DNA from: a virus
Length of the DNA stretch: 64,000 bases
Reading direction: 5' to 3' (one strand)
IMG/VR virus record: IMGVR_UViG_3300050014_000916
Coordinates: 1 to 64,000 of that record
Under the pieces are notes generated by a model. It saw nothing but the letters and a program-made list of their open reading frames with translations. It searched no databases and was not told where the DNA came from. A program made the translations under genes and the position numbers. This document shows positions 27,501-35,458 of the stretch, one piece after another (position 1 is the first letter of the stretch; every line of letters begins with the position of its first letter).

Positions 27501-28703
27501 ATGAACGAACAAAATTTACAAATGACTCAAACTGAGACAGAATCATCAGATGATTACCCTGCGAAAAGCGCAGACGAACCTTTATTAACCACTAACGACC
27601 TTTTGAATTTTATTGAAGAAAATTATTGCGGAACATCCATTGAAGAATGGAATGATTGGAGATGGCAGATAAGAAATAGTATAACGAATACCGAAAGATT
27701 ACTTAATGTCTTAGGAAAGAAGAAGAACGGTACTATTATTAATATGCCAGAAAATCATTTGCCATTCAGAATAACACCATATTATGTATACCTATTGGAT
27801 ATGCTACCAAGTGATCATCCTCTTTATAAGACCATTATACCAACAGTTAACGAATTAAATCAGATTGAAGGAGAACAAGAAGACCCACTGGATGAACAGA
27901 AGTTCTCACCAGTGCCAAATATTGTTCACAGATATCCTGACAGGGCATTGTTTTTGGTTACAAACTTCTGTAGTACATATTGTAGATATTGTACGAGAAG
28001 CCATATGGTTTCAAAAGAAGATCACATTACAGCAACCAAAGCGGAATGGGAAAGAGGTTTTCAATACATTGAAAGCCATCCAGAAATCCGTGACGTTATT
28101 GTTTCAGGTGGCGATCCTCTGACATTAAGCAATGATCAGATTGAATATATCCTAAAAAGATTGCGTAGCATTGAGCATGTGGAGATAATTCGTATTGGTA
28201 CTAAAGTGCCAGTAGTTCTGCCCATGCGTATAACTTCAAAGTTGATGAATATCTTAAAGAAATATCATCCTTTATATATGAGCATACATTTTACACATCC
28301 TGATGAACTTTCGACTGAAACTCAAAAGGCTTGTAATATGCTGGCTGATGCTGGTATACCTTTGGGTTCACAGAGTGTACTATTAAAGGGTATTAATGAT
28401 AATGTGGAATGTTTCAGAAAACTTAATAAAGGTTTACTCAAAATCAGAGTACGTCCATATTATATTTATCAATGTGACCCCATCCCGGGTTCGTTGCACT
28501 TTCGTACTGATATCCAGACAGGACTTGATATTATCAAAGGACTTAGGGGATTTACCAGTGGTTATGCAGTGCCACATTATGTGATCGATGCACCTAAAGG
28601 TGGTGGTAAAATTCCTCTTTTACCCAACTATGTAAAAGAAATTAAAGAGAATGAAATAATTTTGACTAATTATCTCGACAAAGAATACTCATATCCATTA
28701 TAA
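27501..28703 (+). CDS. kamA: Radical SAM lysine 2,3-aminomutase-like enzyme
   Basis: Lysine 2,3-aminomutases convert L-alpha-lysine to L-beta-lysine using a 4Fe-4S cluster, AdoMet and PLP. The radical-SAM motif CSTYCRYC is at residues 157-164, the GGDPLTLS turn follows near 198, and the lysine-binding and PLP segments are QCDPIPGSLHFRT near 325 and DAPKGGGKIPLLP near 363. Full length at 400 residues. It is monocistronic, between a tagged structural gene and hypotheticals. Possible roles are beta-lysylation of elongation factor P (as by EpmB) or osmolyte synthesis; EpmA is not seen here. The substrate could also be another amino acid. Confidence 0.85.
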   Translation: MNEQNLQMTQTETESSDDYPAKSADEPLLTTNDLLNFIEENYCGTSIEEWNDWRWQIRNSITNTERLLNVLGKKKNGTIINMPENHLPFRITPYYVYLLDMLPSDHPLYKTIIPTVNELNQIEGEQEDPLDEQKFSPVPNIVHRYPDRALFLVTNFCSTYCRYCTRSHMVSKEDHITATKAEWERGFQYIESHPEIRDVIVSGGDPLTLSNDQIEYILKRLRSIEHVEIIRIGTKVPVVLPMRITSKLMNILKKYHPLYMSIHFTHPDELSTETQKACNMLADAGIPLGSQSVLLKGINDNVECFRKLNKGLLKIRVRPYYIYQCDPIPGSLHFRTDIQTGLDIIKGLRGFTSGYAVPHYVIDAPKGGGKIPLLPNYVKEIKENEIILTNYLDKEYSYPL

Positions 28704-28733
28704 AAGAAATGCACCGTTTTTTATGCGGTGCAA
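28702..28733 (-). terminator. Hairpin terminator, stronger on the minus strand
   Basis: GCACCG and CGGTGC are inverted around a short AT loop. The T-rich tract (TTTCTTTTAT) is on the minus strand, towards kamA, so it may end the short minus-strand RNA described next as well as mark the end of kamA. Confidence 0.55.
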
Positions 28734-28858
28734 ATCTTATTAAATTTTAGCAAGTCTTTGAAATTTTACATAACCACTGTTTGACGATAAAATTTTAAAG
28801 GCATTCCTGTTTCTCCAGACTTAACTTAATTCACGAATTAAGCGATGACTTTTCAATA
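28734..28858 (-). ncRNA. Candidate short minus-strand RNA or leader
   Basis: A perfect GTATTTATA on the minus strand (28859-28867) is followed by an inverted repeat CTTAATTC/GAATTAAG, a 12-codon frame (MPLKFYRQTVVM) after GGAGAAACAGGA, and then the hairpin at 28702-28733. No tRNA or gene follows on that strand; kamA lies antisense. It looks like a small independent transcription unit. Low confidence without expression data. Confidence 0.3.
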
Positions 28859-28908
28859 TATAAATACTTTAAACTGTACATTTGTTTAGTGTTTATATGA
28901 ACTATTCA

Positions 28909-28917
28909 GTATTTATG
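28909..28917 (+). promoter_or_regulatory. GTATTTATG motif before the gene at 28932
   Basis: 8/9 match, 14 nt before the ATG at 28932; it argues against an upstream GTG at 28917, which overlaps it. Confidence 0.55.
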
Positions 28918-28931
28918 TGAAAATAACACTC

Positions 28932-29552
28932 ATGGTTGATAAGAATTTAATAAAAATAATAAACGAGCAGTTAAATGAGTTTGATTTTTTGGGTAATGGG
29001 CAATACCTTAAAGAGCAGGAAGTCATTGATTTATTAGGAAATGAAGAATTTCAAAAACAGTTTATTTGTGATTCACTTTTAGAAAGAAATAACAAAATAA
29101 AAATTGATGTTACAGACGCAAGGCTTGGTGGAGATTGGCAGAATGAACCCGAAGATGTTTCGAAATTAACACTCGAATATTTCATGAAGGTTGAGTACAA
29201 ATACGATCAAACAAAAGAACCAGTAAAATTTGATTTGAGCTTTTATAGCGATTATATTACTGTTAGTACAGACGATAATTACGATGCTGGAAGATCAGGT
29301 GGTACAACAGATAGTGACGTTGCTCCTTCAGGTAGTGCGTGGTTTAATCGTTTTAATTGGGGCGATATTAATGTTGAATTGAATACTACAGAAGGCGATG
29401 AAATTGAATTCCTTGCATATATGCACGCACCGCCAAAGATACAGGTATTATTCATTAGAAATTATCTTGAAGAATATATTAAGAAATATACTAATATGGG
29501 TATTGATACACCTGAAATGAATGATACACCACAAAGTGTGCCATATTGTTAA
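28932..29552 (+). CDS. Hypothetical protein
   Basis: 206 residues starting MVDKNLIKIINEQLNEFDF, loosely like the IINxxxEE tag of other proteins here. Acidic, beta-rich centre (FDLSFYSDYITVSTDDNYD), C-terminal helix (RNYLEEYIKKY). No family recognised. Confidence 0.65.
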   Translation: MVDKNLIKIINEQLNEFDFLGNGQYLKEQEVIDLLGNEEFQKQFICDSLLERNNKIKIDVTDARLGGDWQNEPEDVSKLTLEYFMKVEYKYDQTKEPVKFDLSFYSDYITVSTDDNYDAGRSGGTTDSDVAPSGSAWFNRFNWGDINVELNTTEGDEIEFLAYMHAPPKIQVLFIRNYLEEYIKKYTNMGIDTPEMNDTPQSVPYC

Positions 29553-29563
29553 TAACCACGAAT

Positions 29564-29974
29564 ATGACCGAAGAAAGAAGGTTAATACTTGATAAGGTCG
29601 ATGAGTTAATTAAAAAAAGAACAACAGAATTACTCAAGAGCTTGCCATCAATTCACGCAATAGATGACGGTATTATCATTCGTTTTTTTACTGGTTGGGA
29701 TGATTGTGTTAACAACATTAAATTCAAGAGAATAGAAAATGATAATGATTCGGACGATATCGTTATATTTTACTTTATACCTAAAGGCGCAGTAATTGAT
29801 CTAAAGAAAAGAGAATATATTAGCTGTCTTGCTTGTTTAAGCGGTAAGGTAGAAATTAAATATAGTAATAAAACACATATACTTACTGGTTTTCATAAAC
29901 TCGTTTTAGATACTGATGTATTTGAAGGTATTGGCTTGGAAGACTCATATGTATTGACCTCAAGCAAACATTAA
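29564..29974 (+). CDS. Hypothetical protein, possibly cupin-like
   Basis: 136 residues; ATG at 29564, 11 nt after the previous stop. The N-terminal half is helical with an alternating charged pattern. The C-terminal half, ISCLACLSGKVEIKYSNKTHILTGFHKLVLD, has the strand-turn pattern of a small beta-barrel/cupin but no metal ligands can be assigned. Confidence 0.55.
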   Translation: MTEERRLILDKVDELIKKRTTELLKSLPSIHAIDDGIIIRFFTGWDDCVNNIKFKRIENDNDSDDIVIFYFIPKGAVIDLKKREYISCLACLSGKVEIKYSNKTHILTGFHKLVLDTDVFEGIGLEDSYVLTSSKH

Positions 29975-30184
29975 TCACCATCTTTTTTGCATGCATCTGG
30001 ATTTCGGACTTCTAACCTTTGCTGGCATATAACAGCCACATAACGCACAGGATTTATTCTTTTGAAATTTTCCACATTTGTTTTCTACACAAATTGCTAT
30101 TCTGTTTTTTGCAAGTTCTTCTACTTGTGGACTTGGAAACATGTAATTTTTCCAGCCATCATAAATTTCCGATAATTGACTCAT
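29975..30184 (-). CDS. Small zinc-ribbon protein
   Basis: 69 residues with four clustered cysteines: CGKFQKNKSCALCGCYMPAK, then SRCMQKRW at the end. I have the impression of similar small zinc-binding proteins in other phages; function unknown. It lies directly downstream of the fibre-like gene on the same strand. Confidence 0.75.
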   Translation of the reverse strand: MSQLSEIYDGWKNYMFPSPQVEELAKNRIAICVENKCGKFQKNKSCALCGCYMPAKVRSPKSRCMQKRW

Positions 30185-30186
30185 AG

Positions 30187-32340
30187 TTAACGATGAATAA
30201 TTCTACCACCTTTATTTACAATAATGGTTGGATTTAATAATTTCTCTTCCAAAGCATTATGTAGAACTTCAGGTGAGGTTAATGCGTTATCATAGACCCT
30301 TAATTTTTGTATACCGCCAATAAATCCTGAATTAAAATTTTCCTGAATAAGCAGATTGTCCTTTCTTGCGTCTTGTACGAGAATATCCGCAGCAGTATAT
30401 GTAAAGCCACTGATAAACAATGGTTTATTTGGATTAAAGTTGTTGCTTGTTTCAATCAATAATCCTATATTTACAAACTTCTGACCACTATTTTCTGGTG
30501 TTCTGAAAACACTATATAATTTATTCCAAACATTTTGACCCGATATAATAGGAATCTGCATAGATGGAACAATAAAGTTTGCATTAAGTTCATTAAATAA
30601 TATAAGATTACCGTTCTGATCATAAACAGGTAAGCCGTTTACGCCATAATACATAACGCCATTAATATATATGTATTCAAATTCTTGTCTATCTGGGAAT
30701 GGATGTAAACCAAGCGCAGTTACCTGATCGATACTGGTTATTGGATTTATATATTCCATATCCTTAAGAATACTAATATCAACAGTATCGCTAAATACAA
30801 CAACAGTAATTTTATTGTGTATTGCTGTACCAAAGCTATCAAATAATTTAAAGAAGCCACCATCATACATAGATAAATCAATCCTATAATCTCTGTTTGA
30901 TAAAACGGAAATTGGTTTAATAAATTTCAGGAAATATGTTTTACCTGTTGTTGTGCCTGTTTCACCAGTGTATTGAATACGTATGGTTGTTTCAGGAATC
31001 AAAATTGATGGATTACAAATATCAGGTGCTTTCCATGTTTGAGTATCTGCACTTACTGATAAACCTGTTATGTGTGTATCGCCAGTGAATGGACTACATA
31101 ATTCTATAATTGGGTCATTCTGCACGAAGAAATTACTCTGTATATAATTAATGTCCTGACCGTTATAAATAACGTATGTTTGATAGTCATAATGATATGA
31201 ATGTTCCAAACCAAATGAGCCACCGCCCCAACTAATTGAGTATGGTACACCTATTTGTTTTTCTTTGTCGTTATTGAATCTATGAAAATAATATTCAGGG
31301 AAATCATGAATTATCCATGTTGCACGACCATTTACATAGAATATAATCTTACCTGTTCTTTGTGGTGAACATTCTAATTGTAATGGTGTATCAAATATAT
31401 TATCTGGTGTGAATACAATATCAATTATAGTATAACCAGTTGCTTTAACTACCGATGGGGATGAATTTGTAACTATAAGACCATCTGCATTAATATATTT
31501 ATAAAAAATTCTTCTATCTTGAGTTAATCCGAATGCAATTACATTATTTTTTAAATTATCAATTGGTGGTAATTCATTATGTTCTGTTTTAAATCGATCT
31601 TCAAATGCTCTGAATCCCTTTTTTAATACTTGATTTGCAGTGAACGCATCGAGAAAATCATTATAGCTTGTTACCACACCAGTTTCTGTAATGCCAGTTG
31701 CTGTTGCAATAACTGTGCCTTGAAAGCCAATAGTTGTTGAACCAGAAGTGCCGACAGTTGTTTCACCACTGAAATATGGATTATATTTATCTTCCGCACG
31801 TGCGCCCATCATATAGAATATACCGTGTGAGCTTGGGTCAAGATGTAAAATGGTTTCGATTGTCAAACCTTTATTATATCGTGAAGGAAGTAATTCGTAA
31901 TTAAAACCATCGAGTTTAAAAAATCCCTGTAAATATCCACCAGTAAGATTAAAATAGTAATATGGAGTAGTTAAGCCTGATGTTGTGCCTGATGTAACTG
32001 CGCTTATTGTATATCCACTATATGTTGTTGTTGCGCTAACTCCGCTTGTATTGCCTGTTGTTGGGTTTATAACTTCATTGAAGCCAACCCTATACACTGA
32101 AAATAATGTATCTTCTGGCAATATAGTTATGCCTTCCCACATTACATTAGTCCTGCCATTATCGAATTCAGTCAGACCGAAATCCATTAAATTTATATTA
32201 TCAGAAACCGCACCTGCCCACTTAGTTAAACTAAATGCTGTTAGTCCAGTATTCCAATTTCTCCATGAGTTAACGTTAGTTAAATCAATATGTATTGCAA
32301 GATTGTCGGTGATTATACCATTTAAACATTCTAAATTCAT
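30187..32340 (-). CDS. Tail-fibre-like structural protein with lectin-like (LamG) region
   Basis: Start taken at 32340 (MNLECLNGIITDNLAIHIDL), 17 nt after a promoter motif. 717 residues, Thr/Ser/Gly/Asn-rich and beta-dominated, without membrane or catalytic motifs. Residues near 340-400 (TGKIIFYVNGRATWIIHDFPEYY) and the C-terminal QKLRVYDNALTSPEVLHNALEEK resemble concanavalin/LamG carbohydrate-binding domains. A role in host surface recognition is the best guess. It is isolated from the other structural genes and on the opposite strand. Confidence 0.6.
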   Translation of the reverse strand: MNLECLNGIITDNLAIHIDLTNVNSWRNWNTGLTAFSLTKWAGAVSDNINLMDFGLTEFDNGRTNVMWEGITILPEDTLFSVYRVGFNEVINPTTGNTSGVSATTTYSGYTISAVTSGTTSGLTTPYYYFNLTGGYLQGFFKLDGFNYELLPSRYNKGLTIETILHLDPSSHGIFYMMGARAEDKYNPYFSGETTVGTSGSTTIGFQGTVIATATGITETGVVTSYNDFLDAFTANQVLKKGFRAFEDRFKTEHNELPPIDNLKNNVIAFGLTQDRRIFYKYINADGLIVTNSSPSVVKATGYTIIDIVFTPDNIFDTPLQLECSPQRTGKIIFYVNGRATWIIHDFPEYYFHRFNNDKEKQIGVPYSISWGGGSFGLEHSYHYDYQTYVIYNGQDINYIQSNFFVQNDPIIELCSPFTGDTHITGLSVSADTQTWKAPDICNPSILIPETTIRIQYTGETGTTTGKTYFLKFIKPISVLSNRDYRIDLSMYDGGFFKLFDSFGTAIHNKITVVVFSDTVDISILKDMEYINPITSIDQVTALGLHPFPDRQEFEYIYINGVMYYGVNGLPVYDQNGNLILFNELNANFIVPSMQIPIISGQNVWNKLYSVFRTPENSGQKFVNIGLLIETSNNFNPNKPLFISGFTYTAADILVQDARKDNLLIQENFNSGFIGGIQKLRVYDNALTSPEVLHNALEEKLLNPTIIVNKGGRIIHR

Positions 32341-32357
32341 TTCGTACAAGAATTTAT

Positions 32358-32366
32358 AATAAATAC
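32358..32366 (-). promoter_or_regulatory. GTATTTATT motif before the fibre-like gene
   Basis: 8/9 match, 17 nt before the ATG at 32340, back-to-back with a plus-strand copy at 32391. Confidence 0.55.
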
Positions 32367-32390
32367 TCAAGTACTTTAATTAATAGTTTT

Positions 32391-32399
32391 GTATTTATA
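32391..32399 (+). promoter_or_regulatory. GTATTTATA motif before the gp88-like gene
   Basis: Perfect copy, 17 nt before the start at 32417. Confidence 0.6.
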
Positions 32400-32416
32400 G
32401 AAAATATCGTTTTTAT

Positions 32417-33541
32417 ATGACAAAATATACTCCACAGCGACTTTTCGAAATGATGAATAGGGTTGCAGGTATGCCGTTAGATGAGGTTGATTGGGAAGGC
32501 AATTTCAGTGATGTATCAAAAGAATGTATGAGTGTAGATGAATTAAAAACATATCTCAATAATGTAATTACTAATCACCAACTTCCTAATTCCAAGAGAA
32601 CAAAAGCATCATTATTGGTACATAATAAAGCAATTCCTTTTGACGAAAAGGGTGATATTGATGTTGAGGCATTCATTACGAATATAACAAAAATGCCACC
32701 CCAAATTTTCAGTCAGAATACTAAAATGGAAAAGTCTGGTTCAGAAAATGCAGCCACATTTAATATTGGTATTCCTGCTTTACGTGGTTTAGTATATGAC
32801 ATTCAAAATAAAGAGTTTTATATCGTAAATACTTGCCCGGGTGCAGGTACGTGCGCACGTGTATGTTATGCAAGGCGTGGTAGATATGTGGTTCAATCGA
32901 CAATTTTTATTAAGCAAACCAGAATATTAAGTCTCTTACTCAATTATCCTGATAAATTCGAAAAAATATTGAAACGTGAAATTGAAGTATTAGCAATAAA
33001 AAATAGTGATAAGAAAGTTATATTTAGATGGAATGATGCTGGTGATTTTTTTACCAAGAAATATTTTGAAATTGCTGTTAAGATAACCAAAGAATTAAAA
33101 GCAGAAGGTTATAATTTTGAATCATATGCGCATACAAAAATGGGCGATGTTTATAACCTAAACGACCCAAACATTACATTAAATTTCTCAGTTGATGCAA
33201 ATAAACAGGAGATTGGTAAAGTAAATTTGAGTGACGCAAAAACATCAGAGATAGTTCCAAAGGATTTATTTAAAGACCTCTTTATAAAAAAAGCAGCACA
33301 TTTTGATGTTGATGAAAAAGGTAAACTCATACCGATTAATGACAACAGTATCAACATATTAAAAGAAAGAATCGCTAAACAATTTAATGTCAATCCTCAT
33401 ACATTATTAACATATGACGAAATGTTAAAAACACCAGTTGGTAGAGATAAAAGTATTAATGTTATCGTGATGCCTAAAGGTGAGGGAGATGTATCTGCAC
33501 AGAGAAAGGACGTTAAGAGAACTTTTCTGCTATATCATTAA
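32417..33541 (+). CDS. Gp88-like phage protein with RLFEMM tag
   Basis: 374 residues. N-terminal tag PQRLFEMMNRVAG, shared with several other genes. The centre has NTCPGAGTCARVCYARRGRYV (residues about 138-158), the Cys-x-x-x-x-x-Cys...CYA pattern of the phage gp88 family, followed by FRWNDAGDFFTKKYFEIAVKI and YAHTKMGDVY. The biochemical role of gp88 proteins is unknown to me. The added tag suggests it is carried in the head. Confidence 0.7.
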   Translation: MTKYTPQRLFEMMNRVAGMPLDEVDWEGNFSDVSKECMSVDELKTYLNNVITNHQLPNSKRTKASLLVHNKAIPFDEKGDIDVEAFITNITKMPPQIFSQNTKMEKSGSENAATFNIGIPALRGLVYDIQNKEFYIVNTCPGAGTCARVCYARRGRYVVQSTIFIKQTRILSLLLNYPDKFEKILKREIEVLAIKNSDKKVIFRWNDAGDFFTKKYFEIAVKITKELKAEGYNFESYAHTKMGDVYNLNDPNITLNFSVDANKQEIGKVNLSDAKTSEIVPKDLFKDLFIKKAAHFDVDEKGKLIPINDNSINILKERIAKQFNVNPHTLLTYDEMLKTPVGRDKSINVIVMPKGEGDVSAQRKDVKRTFLLYH

Positions 33542-33550
33542 GTATTTATA
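33542..33550 (+). promoter_or_regulatory. GTATTTATA motif before the charged tagged protein gene
   Basis: Perfect copy, 33 nt before the start at 33584. Confidence 0.5.
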
Positions 33551-33583
33551 TAAAAATTAAAATAAAGTTAATAAACAAAAGCT

Positions 33584-33913
33584 ATGAAAAAATACGACCA
33601 ACAAAGACTTTTTGAAGTCATGGGTAGACTTGACAAAACATTCCATCCTAAAGCTGAATTACTTAAAGAGTGGAACTTCGATAAGAAAAAAGGCGAAGAT
33701 AAAGACGAAGACAAAGAAGAAAAAGAAGAAGGTTCTGAAAAGAAAAAATTCAATTTCGAAAAGAAGGAAGGTAAAGAATCTAAAGAACATGAAGAGTCTG
33801 AAACTCCTGAAGAAGAAAAAGAAGAGCACGAAGATAAAGAAGAACTTAAAGAAACTGATGCTCCTGCAGCTAAAAAGTTGCCAGTAAACGCAATAGCAAA
33901 AGTAGGTAAATAA
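33584..33913 (+). CDS. Highly charged Glu/Lys-rich protein with RLFEVM tag
   Basis: 109 residues. DQQRLFEVMGRLDKTFHPK is followed by about 60 residues almost entirely of Lys and Glu/Asp, then a short neutral tail. Composition and size are like the T4 prohead core proteins gp67/gp68, which are packed in the head and cleaved. Assignment to the core is inference. Confidence 0.65.
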   Translation: MKKYDQQRLFEVMGRLDKTFHPKAELLKEWNFDKKKGEDKDEDKEEKEEGSEKKKFNFEKKEGKESKEHEESETPEEEKEEHEDKEELKETDAPAAKKLPVNAIAKVGK

Positions 33914-33937
33914 TATTACCTTTTATATTTCAATAAA

Positions 33938-34321
33938 ATGAAAAAAGTTATTGACTCAAAGAAACTTTTATTTGAGAATATGGAAAAATTAAATCCAGAA
34001 TTCAAAATAAAAGAAGAGGAAGATAAGTGGATTCAGGGTGCAGTTAATCCAGAACATAAGGGTTATTGCACTCCGATGACTAAATCTACCTGTACACCAA
34101 AACGTAAAGCACTTGCTCAGAGATTCAAAAAGGGTATTGATGAGACATTTAATATAAATGATTACGGTGAGAACAGCGAAGTCTTTAAGCAAATGACCGA
34201 TGAGATAAAACATTCTATTGATGAATTGTATGCTGAAGGTGACTACGAGATTATTCACAATTTATATACACTCATGGGTTTAAAGAAAAATAACACAAGT
34301 ATTGGGCAAAAAACAGTATAA
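33938..34321 (+). CDS. Small basic phage protein with LLFENM tag variant
   Basis: 127 residues. The N-terminus SKKLLFENMEKLNPEFKIKE is a divergent form of the RLFEVM tag. Residues 28-55 (WIQGAVNPEHKGYCTPMTKSTCTPKRKALA) look like a short segment found in many phage proteins; its function is not known to me. The stop codon shares one base with the next ATG (TAATG). Confidence 0.65.
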   Translation: MKKVIDSKKLLFENMEKLNPEFKIKEEEDKWIQGAVNPEHKGYCTPMTKSTCTPKRKALAQRFKKGIDETFNINDYGENSEVFKQMTDEIKHSIDELYAEGDYEIIHNLYTLMGLKKNNTSIGQKTV

Positions 34322-35133
34322 TGATTGAGACAAAAAATAACCCACGTGCGTGGTCAAGCAGATTTTGGTCAAGAAATAATATTTCAGATGTCCTGAAAGA
34401 AGTTGTTGAACCAGATGCTGTTGATGTATCATCAATTAAAATGAATGATACATTAAATCCGCTTATTTGGGAAAGTGATGAAATCATGAAACCTGATGTT
34501 AGGTCAGTCTTACTTAAGAATGCTAAGAGATTCATTGAATTCTCTGATGTAGAAGGTCTGAAGTTCAATGATGTTATATTAACTGGTAGTATGGCTAATT
34601 ATAATTACAACGATGAGTCTGATCTCGACATACACATTATATTGGATTTTACTCAAATATCTCAAAACAAAGAATTTGTTGGTGATTTTTTTAAGTTAAA
34701 GAAACAACTATGGGCAGATCATCTTCCAATTCAAGTTAAGGGTCATGATGTTGAAATGTATTTTCAGGATAGCAAAGAACCTCACCATTCATCAGGTACA
34801 TACTCTTTAGTTAAGAATACTTGGATTAGAAAACCAACTAAAAAGATCGTGAATATTGATTCCGCAGATGTTCAATTAAAATCTGCAGATATAATGAACA
34901 TGATTGAAGAATTGGAGAAGAACAGAAATAAAAGTGATTTCTTGAAGAAGCATGAATTATTAAAAAATAAAATAAAAAAATACAGACAATCAGGTCTTGA
35001 TACTGGCGGTGAATATTCAATTGAAAATTTAGTATTTAAGGTATTAAGAAATACTGGCTATCTGGAAAAAATGGTTGAGCTAAAGAATGATTATTTAACT
35101 CAAGAGTTGAGCTTAAACGAATTAATGTCATGA
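34321..35133 (+). CDS. Nucleotidyltransferase-fold protein
   Basis: Residues 84-104 (LTGSMANYNYNDESDLDIHII) carry the GSxx...DxD signature of the polymerase-beta nucleotidyltransferase fold, with a later acidic position (HDVEMYFQD) for the third carboxylate. The C-terminal 100 residues are hel­ical. Such proteins add nucleotides to RNA, proteins or small molecules; the substrate is unknown. Coupled to the upstream gene (TAATG) and downstream gene (4-nt overlap). Confidence 0.75.
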   Translation: MIETKNNPRAWSSRFWSRNNISDVLKEVVEPDAVDVSSIKMNDTLNPLIWESDEIMKPDVRSVLLKNAKRFIEFSDVEGLKFNDVILTGSMANYNYNDESDLDIHIILDFTQISQNKEFVGDFFKLKKQLWADHLPIQVKGHDVEMYFQDSKEPHHSSGTYSLVKNTWIRKPTKKIVNIDSADVQLKSADIMNMIEELEKNRNKSDFLKKHELLKNKIKKYRQSGLDTGGEYSIENLVFKVLRNTGYLEKMVELKNDYLTQELSLNELMS

Positions 35134-35381
35134 AAAGATTTATATTAACAGAACAACAGTTGCGTGAGTATATTGAGATTAAGAAATCTGAAAAGATTTT
35201 TTATGACATTGTAGAAGATTTACATAAAAATGTGAAGTATCTCAACGAAAACATTTCACGACAAAAAGCAAATCAGTCAGTAATCAACGGTTACGCACAG
35301 AAACATTTAATTAACCCAAGAGTGACTGAAATGTTAGTTAAGCATAAAATTATGAATGAAACTGGTGAAATAATCATCTAA
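35130..35381 (+). CDS. Hypothetical helical protein, 83 residues
   Basis: Begins MKRFILTEQQLREYIEIKK, of a type that often opens virion proteins in marine T4-like phages. Helical throughout, basic. Starts inside the end of the nucleotidyltransferase gene. Confidence 0.65.
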   Translation: MKRFILTEQQLREYIEIKKSEKIFYDIVEDLHKNVKYLNENISRQKANQSVINGYAQKHLINPRVTEMLVKHKIMNETGEIII

Positions 35382-35405
35382 TACCATTTTTTTGTTCTTA
35401 ATTAA

Positions 35406-35414
35406 GTATTTATA
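35406..35414 (+). promoter_or_regulatory. GTATTTATA motif before the gene at 35459
   Basis: Perfect copy, 44 nt before the start. Confidence 0.5.
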
Positions 35415-35458
35415 AAAAAATATATAACGTAAATAATAAAAATTTTAAAAATATTCAC

